Assembly (NCBI GenBank): GCA_007922195.1 | Contig: ML682088.1 | Location: 3,055,110-3,119,109 of the forward strand | Reading direction: 5' to 3' | Length of the DNA stretch: 64,000 nucleotides | From: Podocnemis expansa | Lineage: Eukaryota; Chordata; Testudines; Podocnemididae | In this document: positions 24,264 through 35,163 of the stretch, piece by piece | Layout of the letters: each line of letters starts with the position of its first letter | Numbering within the stretch: the first letter of the stretch is position 1 | Translations under genes and position numbers: made by a program | Notes under the pieces: generated by a model | What the model was told of the DNA's origin: nothing | The model's input: the letters and a program-made list of their open reading frames with translations, nothing else | The model's database searches: none

Positions 24264-24800
24264 CTAATGAGAGAAAAATCCAATGTCTCTATTAAGTCCT
24301 GAAGAAACGCAACCAAATTTACAAATGAATTCAATTTCAGTAGCTGCTCTTTGAAGACCTGATTTAGTATTCATCTGTGTGAGCACAGCAATTAACAAAT
24401 CACTAATGGAGTGATCGGGAAGATTGAAATGCTGACTCAGTGGTTTTAGAGCGTTAAGATTTCTGATGACAGGTTTGTTCCCATTTATTCTTTTGCACTG
24501 TGACTGTCCTGTTTGTCAAATATATAAGGTGTGGGGGGCATTTCTGGCACATGATGGCATAAATCACACTGGTGGATAAGCAGGTGAATGAGCCTTTGAT
24601 GGAGTAGCTGGTTTTATTAGGTCCTGTAACATTGTCTTTTGTGCAGGTATGTGGGCACGGTTGGCAATGTGGTTTGTGGCAGGGATACGTGCCTGTTTTA
24701 ATGGCTCTGTTGTTAGGTCTGTAGTTGTTGATAAGTATCTGTTTAAGGTGTGGGGGTGCTGTCTGTAGGAGAAGAGAGGTCTGTCTGCCAAGGCTTGAGA
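24264..24800 (-). pseudogene. Penelope-like element protein, C-terminal segment, frameshifted
   Basis: Penelope-like elements encode a reverse transcriptase followed by a Cys-rich linker and, in endonuclease-bearing lineages, a GIY-YIG domain. The minus strand here keeps the linker: TGTYPCHKPHCQPCPHTCT (about 24639-24695), then YSIKGSFTCLSTSVIYAIMC and QKCP, the spaced Cys/His residues typical just before GIY-YIG. The next residues read LIYLTN where families have a YIGQT-like motif, so the catalytic start is lost. The frame stops at 24454. In another frame QHFNLPDHSISDL and EFICKFGCVSSGLNRDIGFF follow, ending in a stop at 24264-24266. The reverse transcriptase core is absent. It is 5'-truncated, dead, and recognised from motifs only. 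Confidence 0.72.
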
Positions 24801-25300
24801 GTGTGAGGGATTGTCTTGTAGAATAGGCTGTAGATCCCCGAGGATGTGCTACAGAGGACTGACTTGGGGGTTGTAGGTAATGACTAGAGGCGTTCTCTTG
24901 TTTCCTTTCTTGGGCTTCTATTTTGTTAGTCTTAAATGCCACAGGACTCCTTGTCTGCTTGTTTTGCTGAACTAGACTAACAGAGCTACCTCTTTGGATC
25001 CTGGCAAGAGGCATAATGCTACATTGATAGGAGGGCATTTCCTGTCAACACAGTGCAGTGGAGCATCGTGGTAAGCAGGCATTGGGAAGTCAATGGATGA
25101 TATGCACATTACTGTACATAGCTTGCATATCTCCTGTCAACTGCCACCGAAATCTGCGGCCAACATAGAGCAGGCCTTATTGTTTCCTTGTGCTCTCCCA
25201 GTCTGTCTGTCTACCTATCCCTTGTCTTATACTTAGTTTCTAAGCTTTTTAGGGCAGGAACTAATTGCAGAACAAAAAAAAAAAAAAGTGTGAAAAGTCA

Positions 25301-25304
<4 letters not shown>

Positions 25305-25366
<62 letters not shown>
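25305..25366. repeat. (TC)n/(CA)n compound microsatellite
   Basis: A CT dinucleotide run followed directly by a CA run. Confidence 0.97.
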
Positions 25367-25369
<3 letters not shown>

Positions 25370-26340
25370 TTTTATTGTCTTCTCCCTTTTCAGTCATGAA
25401 AGGGGAAATGCTAAAAAAGAGGGGCTGCAATACCCCAAAACCAAAGATCATAACAAAAACCTTATTTTTCTCTTTCCAAAACCCAAATATATACATATAA
25501 AAGTCAAATTAAAAAACCCAATGTCATTACATTCTGAAATATCTATTTGGGGAAAAAAAAATCATTTTTAATTGACTAGAAAACCTAAAATCACTATTAA
25601 GGGAGAAAAGAAATCTCACAAATCTTCCAACAGACAATGTCAATGTTGGTGAAGTTTTCCAATGGAAAGATTTTTATGCAGAAACTTTTAATCAGTTCTA
25701 AGATTCTGACTATCAATATGAAAGGGGCAGGACCCAACTGATCAATTGACCAAAATGTATTTTCCTATCATTTCCCCTTCTCCCACTTCTAACTGGTCAG
25801 AGTCACTAGTAACAGATGATACAACAAATTAAAACAAATTTAGTCTCTGACTAATGTCATTTTCATTTTGACAAATCAAAAATAATTAGGAGACCACTTT
25901 AAAAAAAAAAAACATCATTTAAAAACAAGTAAAACTAAAGCATTTCACCCAAATGTTTTTCTCGATTTCTTGAAATTTGGGCCTTGAACTTTTCCAGGGA
26001 ATTCTACTTTAAAATAAAGAACATTTTTGTGAAATTTCAGGGGGCTTGGTTTGTGTTTAGCAAAATAATGGGCCATGGGCAAAAGTAAACTTGATAGAAG
26101 ACTGGTCTCAACCTTAATTAAGGAGAGATTAAGCCTTCAGAGCAAATGTTGGTTGAAACCAAAGTGCTGTATAGCTATTGCCTGATTTTTATGAAAACAA
26201 GTAGTTGAGCTAGAGTAGGTCCAGGTTTACTTGAAAAGTTGATGAAAAATTGCTTCAACAAACTTAGATGGAGTTTCAAGGCTATAACAAAACATGAAAT
26301 CAGGTCCCTTATGTGGTTTTGGTATGAACATCTTAGAATT
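25367..26340. other. Gene-free AT-rich stretch
   Basis: A/T-rich sequence with many AAAA and TTTT words; nothing supported. Confidence 0.5.
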
Positions 26341-26344
26341 AGAA

Positions 26345-26455
26345 TTGAATCATAGAGTTGGAAGGGACCTCATGAGATCATCTAGTCCAACTCCCTGGGG
26401 TTTGAACCTAGGACCTTCTGCATATAAAGCAGAAGTGCTAGCCATTACAGTATCT
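26345..26455 (-). mobile_element. tRNA-derived SINE with CR1 tail (minus)
   Basis: Read on the minus strand: an A-box-like TGGCTAGCACTTC (26432-26444), a B box GGTTCAAACCCC (26397-26408), then the CR1 tail 'ttggactagatgatctcatg' and 'aggtcccttccaactctatg'. A pol III tRNA-type head fused to a CR1 3' tail is the known structure of the tortoise/Cry I SINEs. The family name is inference. Confidence 0.75.
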
Positions 26456-27691
26456 TGCAAAGGGCAAAAAATTATTCTTGACAAATAACTTCCCTTTCCT
26501 TAGTTTAATCCTGTTTCTCTTGCGTTTACCCCTTTGCAGCAACTTAAGTAATAATTTCTTACTGGTGTTTATACTGTTATAAAGTTATACAGATTTATAT
26601 CTTTGACCTTTCCTCCAGTGTTAATCCCTCAATTCATTTTTGTTGCTCTGACCTCATCTTCCTGCTGTACCAACATCCTTCTGCCCTTAGAACTGCATGC
26701 AAGATTATTATTATGTCCTCAGTGTTATAAGTGGTTTTCAAGGTAGAGTCTGCAGACTGCGTCTAAGAGATCTGCAAAAGGTTATTGATACTATTCAACA
26801 GCGGTCTTCAACCTATAATCCACAGACTATGTTTAAGATTTTCAAAGGGGTCCACAGCTGCATTTGAAATTTTTTAGGGTTCCACAAATGAAAAAAGGTT
26901 GAAAATCCTTGCTATAAGATGGTCTCTTCTCTGCTCTGTGGTAAGATGTTTCTGCTTAAACAGTTCACAAAGACTTTGGATTTCTTTGCCATTATTTCCC
27001 ATTATAAGAGAACATCTGCATTTCTGTCCCATATTTATTTACATGTATTATTTGTGTCATACCAGAAGTTATGTCATTTTTGGTCCAGTTAGGTGTAGCT
27101 GCTTTGTAAGTTTCTTTCTTCCACTGAATATCCCTGTTCCAGATCATCATTCCCCAGCTACACTATCTTACAATTTCTAGTTTGACTCTCATTTCATTAT
27201 TTTCCGCCACTGTGTCTAGTCTCTTAAGGTCCCCAGCAAGAGTGTATTTCTTACTCCCTGGTATTTTCATCTACTCCCCATTCTGTTGCAAATTTAATTA
27301 TTTTTTTCCGTTTGGCCCCTCTGCCATTAGCAATCACTCTTGAAAAGGTTACATCAAACTAGGCTTAATACTAAAGCATCATGAACTATCCAATTTGATT
27401 CATTTGACCATTTTTTCCATTTGCAAATGATGTTGGGGCGGGGGAAATCACAAGTCCGATCCTTCATTGGTGTAAAGTTAGCATAGCTCCCATGAAGACA
27501 AAACTACTCTGGTTTATACCACTTTATGTGTTGTCTCTTGGATTTTTACAGATTGAATGGTCCTCAGAATTATGTAATGAAACACATAAATGGCAATTCT
27601 TTCACTTCTGGGCATTGGCAAACTATTTGTGAGGGCTGATTAGTAATTTAAATCACATGGTACTGTTTCTGCTTCCTCAGCACAATAGGCT
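26456..27691. other. Gene-free stretch with an eroded hAT remnant
   Basis: Mostly anonymous. At about 26801-26912 a remnant begins CAGCGGTCTTCAACC and ends AAAGGTTGAAAATCCTTG, weak inverted repeats of hAT type. No gene supported. Confidence 0.45.
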
Positions 27692-27699
27692 GTCTAGAC

Positions 27700-28617
27700 C
27701 AGGGGTCTCAAACTCAAACCACCATGAGGGCCACATGAGAATTAGGATATTGGATTGAGGGCCACACCCCAAAAAGTGCCCTTTCCTGGCCTGGGGCCTG
27801 ATCCGGTCTAGTGGTGAGGAGCCGGATCCTTCCCCAACTGCCTTTGTGTGGCAGCTAGGGAGGGATCCAGATGCCTGCCACTGGATGGATCTCATCCCTC
27901 CCCCCCACCACTGGCTTTCCCCAAGTCGCTCGAGTCCCCAAACACTTCCCGAACCACCCCACCCTGTTGCCAGCTCACCACACTTTCCGGGTCGTTCCCT
28001 AACCCCTCCACCCTGCTGACAGCTCCCCGTGCTCCCCCAGGCCCTGGCAGCAGGAAGGGTGCCCCCAGCCTGGCCCTGGTGGCCATGCTCTGGCCTGTGG
28101 TGGCAGGGGAAGCACCCTCCACCTAGCCCTCGTGGCTGTGCTGTGGATGGCAGCAGTGCGGAACGCACCTCCTGCCGTGCCACCAGCTCCCTGCGCTCCC
28201 CCAGGCTGACCCTCCCCACCCTGCAGCCTGTCCCCAACCCTCCACCCATCTAGGCCCCCCTTACCTGGCCACCGGAGAGACCACCCCCCTAAGTATGCTC
28301 AGGGTGGGAGTTTTAAATCTCCCTGCCTGAGGCAGCCCCCTGTCACATGTAGTCTATAGGGAACATTGCTGGCCAGCATCCTCTAAAATTCAGCTCTTCC
28401 CAAGCAGTGGCTGATGACGCTGGAGAGAGGAGCAGGCAATGTGTCATGGCCCACCCTGGAAGCACTGCCAATGCCGAGCTCCCAGTCAGTGGAGGAGGCT
28501 TGGCACTTGAAAGCCCCATGGGTTGCTTTTGACCCATGATTCAAAGAGGTTGGGAGCTCCTGGGGTCATCAGGGACCACAGGCAGTAACTCTGAGGGCTG
28601 CATGTTTGAGTCCCCTA
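27700..28617. mobile_element. hAT-like element, CAGGGGTCTCAAACTC family, copy 1 (918 bp)
   Basis: Starts CAGGGGTCTCAAACTC and ends GTTTGAGTCCCCTA. The flanking 8-mers GTCTAGAC (27692-27699) and GACTAGGC (28618-28625) match at 6 of 8. The outer part ('gagggccacatgagaa', 'aggatattgg') is shared with the element at 29570-30645. The middle is a GC-rich block (about 27780-28300) whose long open frames look compositional. Confidence 0.8.
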
Positions 28618-28664
28618 GACTAGGCCTTTATGCTAATCATCAACTCACTTAGCTCCCAAATTCT

Positions 28665-28860
28665 CAAAGAGCTTTCAAGATAGTCTTTGAGGATAAGGCA
28701 GTAGACTAGGATTTGAGAAATCTAGTTTCAGCTTCCAGCTCTGCTCCAGAGTTCCTGGGTGACCTTAGTCAAGTCTCTGAATTTTTGTGTCTCAGTTCTA
28801 CTCTTCTTCAAATGAGGACAAGAGCATTTTGCTACCTCACAGGAATGTTGTGTGACTGAG
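28665..28860 (+). mobile_element. MIR-type SINE (plus)
   Basis: Segments 'ggcagtagactaggattt', 'cagctctgctccagag', 'gggtgaccttagtcaagtc', 'tgtgtctcagttc', then 'caaatgaggacaa' follow the MIR order. Confidence 0.7.
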
Positions 28861-28861
28861 A

Positions 28862-29265
28862 GAAGATTGAGATGACGGGCTTTGTTTAGTCTGGAAAAGA
28901 GGAAACAGAGGGGCCGTGATAATAGTTTTTCGTGTACCTAAAAGGCCATTAGGATGAGGAGGGAAAAAAATTGTTCTCTTTAACTGCTGATGATAGGAGA
29001 AGGAATGGGCATAAATTACGGCAAAGAAGATTTAGATTGGGCATTAGGAAAACATTCCTAACAGTCAGGGTGATTAACCACTGGAATAAGGTGATTAACC
29101 ACTAGGCAGGTTGTGGAATCCTCTTCATTGTAAGTTTTTAACGGCAGGTGAGACAAACATCTGTCAGGATGGTTTAAGAGGGTACTTGGTCTTGCCATGA
29201 GTGCAGGGGAAAGGACTTGATGACCTCTCATGGTTTCTTCCAGTTTCTATGAATCTGTGAGTGCT
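28862..29265 (+). mobile_element. CR1 LINE 3' end (plus)
   Basis: CR1-type order: 'ctggaaaagaggaaacagag', 'ttagattgggcattagg', 'aacattcctaacagtcaggg', and the tail 'ggacttgatgacctctcatg' with 'tctatgaatctgtg'. An internal 20-bp tandem copy (AGGGTGATTAACCACTGGAA then AAGGTGATTAACCACTAGGC) is present near 29066-29104. Confidence 0.8.
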
Positions 29266-29569
29266 AGAAAGATACTAATGGAATGAGAGCTACTTAAGTA
29301 CACAGATAAGAGATGATTGCACAGACATTTCCACTTTGAATACTCATAAATTCATGTGTTAGAAATGTTATAGATGCCATTAAAGGAGGAGCCAAAAGAT
29401 GCCCCTATTTACTGGACAGACACTTCTACCTATTCTTTTTTAGGTAGTCCATTTACATTACAGAGGACTCTTCCATTCCTCCTCTGATGTCCTTCACGCT
29501 GTTCTCTTTCTGGGTTAAAACCAAATGGTTTTTGTGCCTACTTCCCAAACCAAATTTCAGTCTCCAGGC

Positions 29570-30645
29570 CAGGGGTCTCAAACTCAAATCACCACAAAGG
29601 CCACATGAGGACTAGGATATTGGCCCAAGGGCTGCATTACTGAAACCTTTTCATACAGCAGGGCTATCAGCTTATTTAATTAAAATTAAATTTAAAAATA
29701 ATTAATTGAATTCAAAGTGACTGTATATAGAATTAATTTAATTGTTTTGATTAAATTTGCATTAATTTTAATTGAAATTTAATTTTTAGAAAGCTTTAAT
29801 TAAAATTAAAATGTTTTAATTATTTTTTTTAAGGGAGGAGGAAGGAAAGAGGGAAGGAAGGGAAGAGAGTAGGAAGGAAGAGAAAGGAAAAAAGGAAGGA
29901 GGAGAAAGGAAGAGAAGGAGGGAAAGGAGGGAGGAAAAGAGAAAAAGGAAAGAGGGAAGGAAAGAGTAGGAAGGAAAAGAAAAAAGGAACAAGACAGGAA
30001 GGCAGAGAAAAAAAGGAAAAGAAAGAAAGAGGGAAGGAAACAAGAAAGAAAGGAAGAGAAAGAAAAAAAGAAAGAAAGAAAGAAATGGAAAGAAGGAAAG
30101 ACAAAGAAAGAAATGGGGGAAAAAAAGAGAAATGAAAAGGGCTACTCGTAGTCACAGACCGAGGGGAGGCAAGCAGCTATAGCCTGGCTGTCAGCTGCAC
30201 ACCAGGACTCCAAGCCATCACCAGGAGCCTGCTTTGCACCACCGCCAGTGCCCCGGCTGGTCAAGCCACACCCTCAGCAGAGGCCAGACCCGGCCAGGGC
30301 CTGATTTGTGCTGGGCAGACCAATGCCAGCTCGGAAAGGCCTGGCTGCTCTGCAGTGGAGGCGGGGAGCTCCAGCCCAGAGGCCGGGAGAATCATTCTCA
30401 GGCTGAGCAGGGCAAAGTTCAGCCGAGGTGAGGGGGAGGCATGGCCTGGCCTGGCCTGGAAGCACTGCGACAGCACTTCCAAGTGGGAGACAAGCAGCTG
30501 CAGCCCGGTTGCCAGTTCCCAGCTGGGGCAGAGGCGCACAGACCGCAGGAATCAGGACCCCTGAATCCTGGCTCTGTTGCAGGCTGCAGGCAGTAATTCC
30601 TAGGGCTGCATGCAGCTTGTGGGCCATGTGTTTGAGACTCCCCTA
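29570..30645. mobile_element. hAT-like element, CAGGGGTCTCAAACTC family, copy 2 (1076 bp)
   Basis: Starts CAGGGGTCTCAAACTC and ends GTTTGAGACTCCCCTA. It is flanked by a perfect 8-bp duplication CTCCAGGC (29562-29569 and 30646-30653). It contains, in order, an AT-rich block built on AATTAAAATTAAA, a purine tract of about 310 bp, and a GC-rich block (about 30150-30560). No transposase. Confidence 0.88.
29831..30139 (+). repeat. Near-pure purine tract (GGAA/GAAA-rich), about 310 bp
   Basis: Composed almost only of A and G on the plus strand, with GGAAGGAAAG and GAAAGAAAG words and few pyrimidine interruptions. The Phe/Ser/Leu-rich open frames on the minus strand are artefacts of this tract. Confidence 0.95.
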
Positions 30646-30804
30646 CTCCAGGCATAGCATCATCAATCCTTCCTTTTGAGGAGTGAAACAAAAAAGAAGG
30701 CCAGGAGGGCGGGAAGCACAAGTAGTCCTTCAAAATTATTTTTTCCTATTTTTTGCAATCATAATAGAACTATTATTAATTATAATAGTTTGTGTTTTAT
30801 AGCC

Positions 30805-31000
30805 CTTCTGACCAAGGATTTCAAAGCAATTTACAAATAGCACTTAAACCTCACACCATGCCTCATTATACAAATAGAGGGGAATTAAGGAATAAAGAGA
30901 TGATTTCTTCAAGCTACCCAACAATCAGTAACCCAGCCAAATAGTACTCAGGATTCCTGAGTCCCAATCCTTAGCTCTAACATACTCTACATAACCAAAT
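30805..31000 (-). mobile_element. MIR-type SINE (minus), diverged
   Basis: Reverse-oriented MIR order: 'atttcaaagcaatttacaaa', 'cattatacaaatagaggg', 'caatcagtaacccagcc', then 'tcaggattcctgagtccc'. Confidence 0.6.
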
Positions 31001-31739
31001 AAATTAGTGGAGAACATTATTACAACAATCTTCCTGGCACAGACAAACAGGCTTAAATATCAAGCTGTGAAAATGACAGCTCAAAATAAGTCACTGTTGG
31101 AAAGCTGTTGGTGGTTTATGGAAGTGTTCTGGAAATTTCTGAATTAATTGTAAACATGGAGATACAGCTAGCATGGTTGATATTGCACTGGTCATGGATA
31201 GTATCTCATAGGAGCTGTTAAAGGAAACTGGGCTGTTCTGAGTACCCTGAACTCTTAATGAAGACAGTGAATGGTTGAAAGTTTAGGCCTAAAAAGTAAA
31301 TAGGACTACCTCTACGTAACATGCAAAAAGTAACTCATGTTTGAAATGGTGAGCTAAGCATTTGAGGAATGAACTCTCTGTGAGCAGTGTGCAGGCATTT
31401 GCATGGTCTGCATATTTTTATCTATAATAAGATGGTCTTGCTTAACAATAAGTTTCAGATAGAGCTGTGCATGTCCTTACAGTTCACTGTGTGTGAAATG
31501 ACCAGACAAAATTAAACTTATCCATTTTTAACCATTCTGAAAATCAGTTCACTCCAACCTACTAACACAAAACTGTCACTATATAGAAACATTTTACCAT
31601 CTGTGAAGCTTTGGAATAGGCTAGAGTGACCGTTTGACACGATATAATCAACAAATCAGAGTGACCCCACAGATTAGTCATTAAAGCAAATGACAGATTC
31701 AGAAGGTCTTTGTTGCTGCTCCTCCCCACTAAGCCAACA
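31001..31739. other. Gene-free stretch
   Basis: Anonymous AT-rich sequence; nothing supported. Confidence 0.5.
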
Positions 31740-32176
31740 GGCTATGTGTGCTGCCCTGGGCAACTCTCTAGGAAAAAAGTTAGTTCAAATTTTTTAATTC
31801 AAACTAATAAATTCAAATTTAGTTCAAACTAAACTCAAACTTATTAGTTCGAATTAACAGCATGGACTATGTTGAACTAATATTGGTTTGAATTAGTCCA
31901 CTTTGTTCATTTGAACTAACTGCCCTAAATTCAAACTAATTAAGTTTGAACTAAGGGTTAATTCTTGTCTATATCATCCTTAGTTTGAACTAACAATCGA
32001 ACTGACGTATTAGTTCGAACTAACCAGAAGGTCTTACTAGGTTGAAATAAGCTTTCATTAGTTTGAATTAAGGAATTCCTTAGTTCTACCTAATAAAAGC
32101 CTAGTATAGATAGGTACTACATTAGTTCAAATTAAGCCTCCTTAATTTGAACCAACTTGGAAGTGTAGACATACGC
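31740..32176. mobile_element. Harbinger-type palindromic MITE, TTAGTTCGAACTAA type
   Basis: The right end GTGTAGACATACGC resembles the TIRs of the other Harbinger-type MITEs; the left end is probably GGCTATGTGTGCTGCC at 31740 but is degraded. The interior repeats words such as TTAGTTCGAACTAA, TTAGTTCAAA and TTTGAACTAA in both orientations. Borders and TSD are uncertain. Confidence 0.6.
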
Positions 32177-33959
32177 TTAGGCACTTTTGATAATTTTGTC
32201 CTAAATGACTAAGCATCTCCAGTCCATTTTTAGAAGTGATTTAGGCATTTAGGAATCTAAATCTCATTGAATATCAATGGTATTTAGGCTCCCAGTTACA
32301 AGTTTCTCTTGAAAAGGGGTCTTAGGCACTTTTGAAAATTTTATATTTAATCTGTGTCTTGGTTTCTGCAGCTGCAAAATGAGAACAATACCTACTTTTG
32401 TCAATCTCTGTGGTTCTCAAATAGAGTCTCTGTATAAGCATCAGGTATAATTATTTAATGCTGCAGGATTTTTCAGTTGTGGTTATTCTGATTTATGTGT
32501 CCAGACTGCTGCAGTGTTCAGCCACTATAAGCTATTATCCTTTCTTATAGTAATTGTGAGAAAACCAAAATGTGTTTTTATGAAAAGAAGGAATTAGAAT
32601 GAGGGAAGCAGTACAATGCTAAATGCCAATAAAGTCTTGTTGCTATATTTTGAGAAGTAAACATACTTTTGAGTGAAAAGCCTACTTGAGCTTTAAGTCA
32701 TAACAGTTTTTCATCAGCTGATGGTTTTGAAAAACTGAAACTGTTCTTAAAGGAGCCTGATTTTCAAAAAAGTCCTGAGGACTGTGAGGAAAATCAATTG
32801 TCAAGCCGGGCACCTGAAATCAATAGTCACATTTGCAAATCTTATTTCTATTTAAGTTCCTCTCAGTAAAGATTTAGTGGCAGATACTGAAGTAAGATCT
32901 CACATTACTAAGATTTCACTATATTTATAAAACACACTATTGAGCATTTGCCCTTAGTCTGTTCAGGGTTATCAAATTAAATCAATAGAATTTTTTTAAA
33001 AAGTCCCTAAACTGTTACCTTGAGAAGAGTTTTGACTGTGGTCAGGGAAAGGGGCTAAAGACTCCATGAAGCTTGCTAGGGATTTGCTATTAAATTTACA
33101 TGGAAGGTCCTTGGATACTGTGGTATAGGCAGCAATATAAAACCCTAAAATAGATCAGAACTGAACTATAGTGGGCAAAATAAAAGAACAAAGTGCATTT
33201 TGTGATGTACCATCTGTGCCCCTCCATTGTGTTTGCTCACTTAGAAATTCAAAAAAAAAAAAATTCAGCAATCCTCAGTATGTCTGACAGTCTTTAGTAA
33301 GAATGAATGTTCTGCTGTATTTCAAAAGAAAACCATTAATTTATTGGGTTTTCTTAATGTTTTCAGCTATCACGTTCCTCTCTCTTCTCTCATAGATAGC
33401 ATAGGTAACTCATGATTACACCTAATCGTCCCTTCATTTTTTAAAATAAAGGATCCCACCCTCCTCTTAATATTATTTTTAAACACTCTGGTAGGCAAGA
33501 TGGTTTCATGAACACCACACAAAATCTGCTACAACCACTTCCCAGAAACTACCAGAAGAGAGTAACATGCCTTTTCACCTTAGCGGGTAGCACTTGAAGT
33601 TCCACATTGCAATATGTTTTCCAATCACAGGTGACTTTTTAGAGTCACAATATCTTTTTCAGTTGCTGCTTATAAGCAGTTCTTGAACCTTTGGATCCCT
33701 TGAGAATCAGTGATAGCTAGGCCTGGTTTATATTAGATATCCTATACTAGTGAATCTACACAGATTTAAAATCTGTCTAGTTATACAGGTGCAAATACCT
33801 TACATAAACCAGTTTAAATCACGTTTAAACTGATATAGCTTACCAAAATAACTTATGTTAGTATACTAACCCAAGTGCAACAGCTGCCATGGCATCTCAA
33901 GAAGAAAAACTGGTCTTGGGTAGCCAAGGCTCAAACCGTTTATGACTTTATAGATGAAA
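32177..33959. other. Gene-free stretch with repeat fragments
   Basis: About 1.8 kb without a gene. A MIR-like fragment may lie at 32340-32420. A DNA-element fragment ('gcctggtttatattagatat', 'tacataaaccagtttaaa') lies at about 33721-33870. A short A run is at 33249. Confidence 0.45.
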
Positions 33960-33979
33960 ATAAAACCACCTTTGTTGGA

Positions 33980-34062
33980 CATTAAAGATCCTGGGTTCAA
34001 TTCCCAGGGGGTTGGACTCGATGATCTCATGAGGTCCCTTCCAGCCCTATGATTTGATTTGA
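33980..34062 (+). mobile_element. tRNA-derived SINE with CR1 tail (plus), 5' truncated
   Basis: A B-box-like GGTTCAATTCCC (33993-34004) is followed by 'ggttggactcgatgatctca' and 'gaggtcccttccagcccta', then a short ATTTG repeat. Same head-to-tail arrangement as the copy at 26345-26455. Confidence 0.7.
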
Positions 34063-34210
34063 CATGGAAGCAAATAGGAAAACTGTGTAACTGTCAGAGA
34101 GTAAGTTTAGTATGCTATTGAGGTATAATACCCCCATGAGTTGAGCAGACACACCAACTAGTCTGAGTGATCGCAGGCTATATGTACCCTTGCAGCAGCA
34201 TGCAGAATGT

Positions 34211-34667
34211 GGCTGTGTCATGTTGCCAAAGATATTTCAAAATAGTTATTTCAAAATAACTTCTGAAATTATTTCAGAATAGCATTATTTCAACTTTATT
34301 ATTTTAATATAGGAGTCTAGTGAAGACTCTCTATTTTGAAATAATTCCTACCTTATTTCAAAATAGAGAGTCTTCACTAGACTCTTTCGAAATAGGGGAT
34401 GGCAGGGAACAGTAGAGGGCCCTTATTTTGAAAAAAAAAACCCAATTCCACGTCTTGGAATTGCTTTTTTTGAAATAACTATTTTGAATGAATTGCTCTT
34501 TCAAAATAAAAGCAGTTGTAGTTATTCTGAAATAGAGCTTTATTTTTCTGAAATAAAGTGCTTATTTCAAAATAACAAAATGTCTGCATGGATAGGTTAA
34601 AAGTTTTTTTGTTTTTTTTAAATAAGCCTCCTTCTTTTGAAAAAGCTTTTCAGTGTAGACATACGCA
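34211..34667. mobile_element. Harbinger-type palindromic MITE, TTATTTCAAAATA type
   Basis: Left end near GGCTGTGTCATG, right end GTGTAGACATACGC. The interior is made of TTATTTCAAAATAA-like words in both orientations and a perfect 32-bp hairpin (34313-34384). TSD not clear. Confidence 0.65.
34313..34384. repeat. Perfect inverted repeat, 32-bp arms, 8-bp loop
   Basis: Left arm 34313-34344 starts GAGTCTAGTGAAGACTCT; right arm 34353-34384 is its exact reverse complement; the loop is TTCCTACC. Transcription would give a hairpin of about 72 nt. Confidence 0.95.
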
Positions 34668-35163
34668 CAGGGATTACGCAGATAGCAATATGATGAAAAG
34701 CCAGGCAGGTTCCACCCACATTTGTCACTGCAGAATAGCTACAAGCAACAGTGGAAAGCTCTGCCAGCAGATAGGCAGCAGAGAGAGACTAGCTGTGAGG
34801 TAGCTTAGCTATACTAAAAATAGCAGTGTAGATGTAATTATACTTGGCCACCTAAAGTGCAGTTTGGTGCCAGTCATATAGGAAACTCAATTCTAATCTA
34901 CTCATCTAAGCTGTGTCTCACCAGATCCTACTCTAACTATCATTTACTCTTGTGTTAGTTGGGCAAACAGTGGTTATAGGCTAGATATCACTATGAGTGG
35001 AAATGTGCCCAGAAGATACCTGCCTGTATTACCGCCATGTGCACTAAGTGCTGGATCTCATGTCTAGCTTTACAAGTACAAGGCGTGAACAGTATTTTCC
35101 ACAGGAGGTCTTGATCCTTTACTTTGTCTAACTTATGCAGAGACTCAGCTTTACCCTTCCCTA
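34668..35163. other. Gene-free stretch
   Basis: Nothing supported. Confidence 0.5.

Larger units (their letters stand above)
24014..24999 (-). mobile_element. Penelope-like retroelement relic (minus), about 1 kb
   Basis: On the minus strand it starts TCCAAAGAGGTAGCTCTGTT near 24999, holds a decayed C-terminal protein segment, and ends at a copy of the AAGGGGTCCTGTGGCACTTA repeat in inverted orientation near 24028. The same repeat also occurs in direct sense near the 5' side (24940). Flanks CCTGGCAGGAAG (24002-24013) and CCTGGCAAGAGG (25000-25011) match at 10 of 12 positions and may be the target duplication. The surrounding sequence (about 23880-25180) seems to be another, older repeat split by this insertion. 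Confidence 0.75.

Noticed and set aside
24735..25038. N-terminal extension of the 194-aa Penelope-like frame
   Set aside because: Translation of the element's 5' head repeat and of the flanking sequence; no similarity to the protein family.
27677..28249. 190-aa Gly/Ser-rich open frame (minus)
   Set aside because: Lies in the GC-rich interior of a hAT-like element and crosses its terminal repeat.
29816..30155. Phe/Ser/Leu-rich open frames on the minus strand resembling membrane proteins
   Set aside because: Pure product of the purine tract (TTTCC-type codons on the minus strand).
33993..34004. tRNA gene suggested by a B-box sequence
   Set aside because: No cloverleaf can be built and the CR1 tail follows at once, so it is a SINE head.
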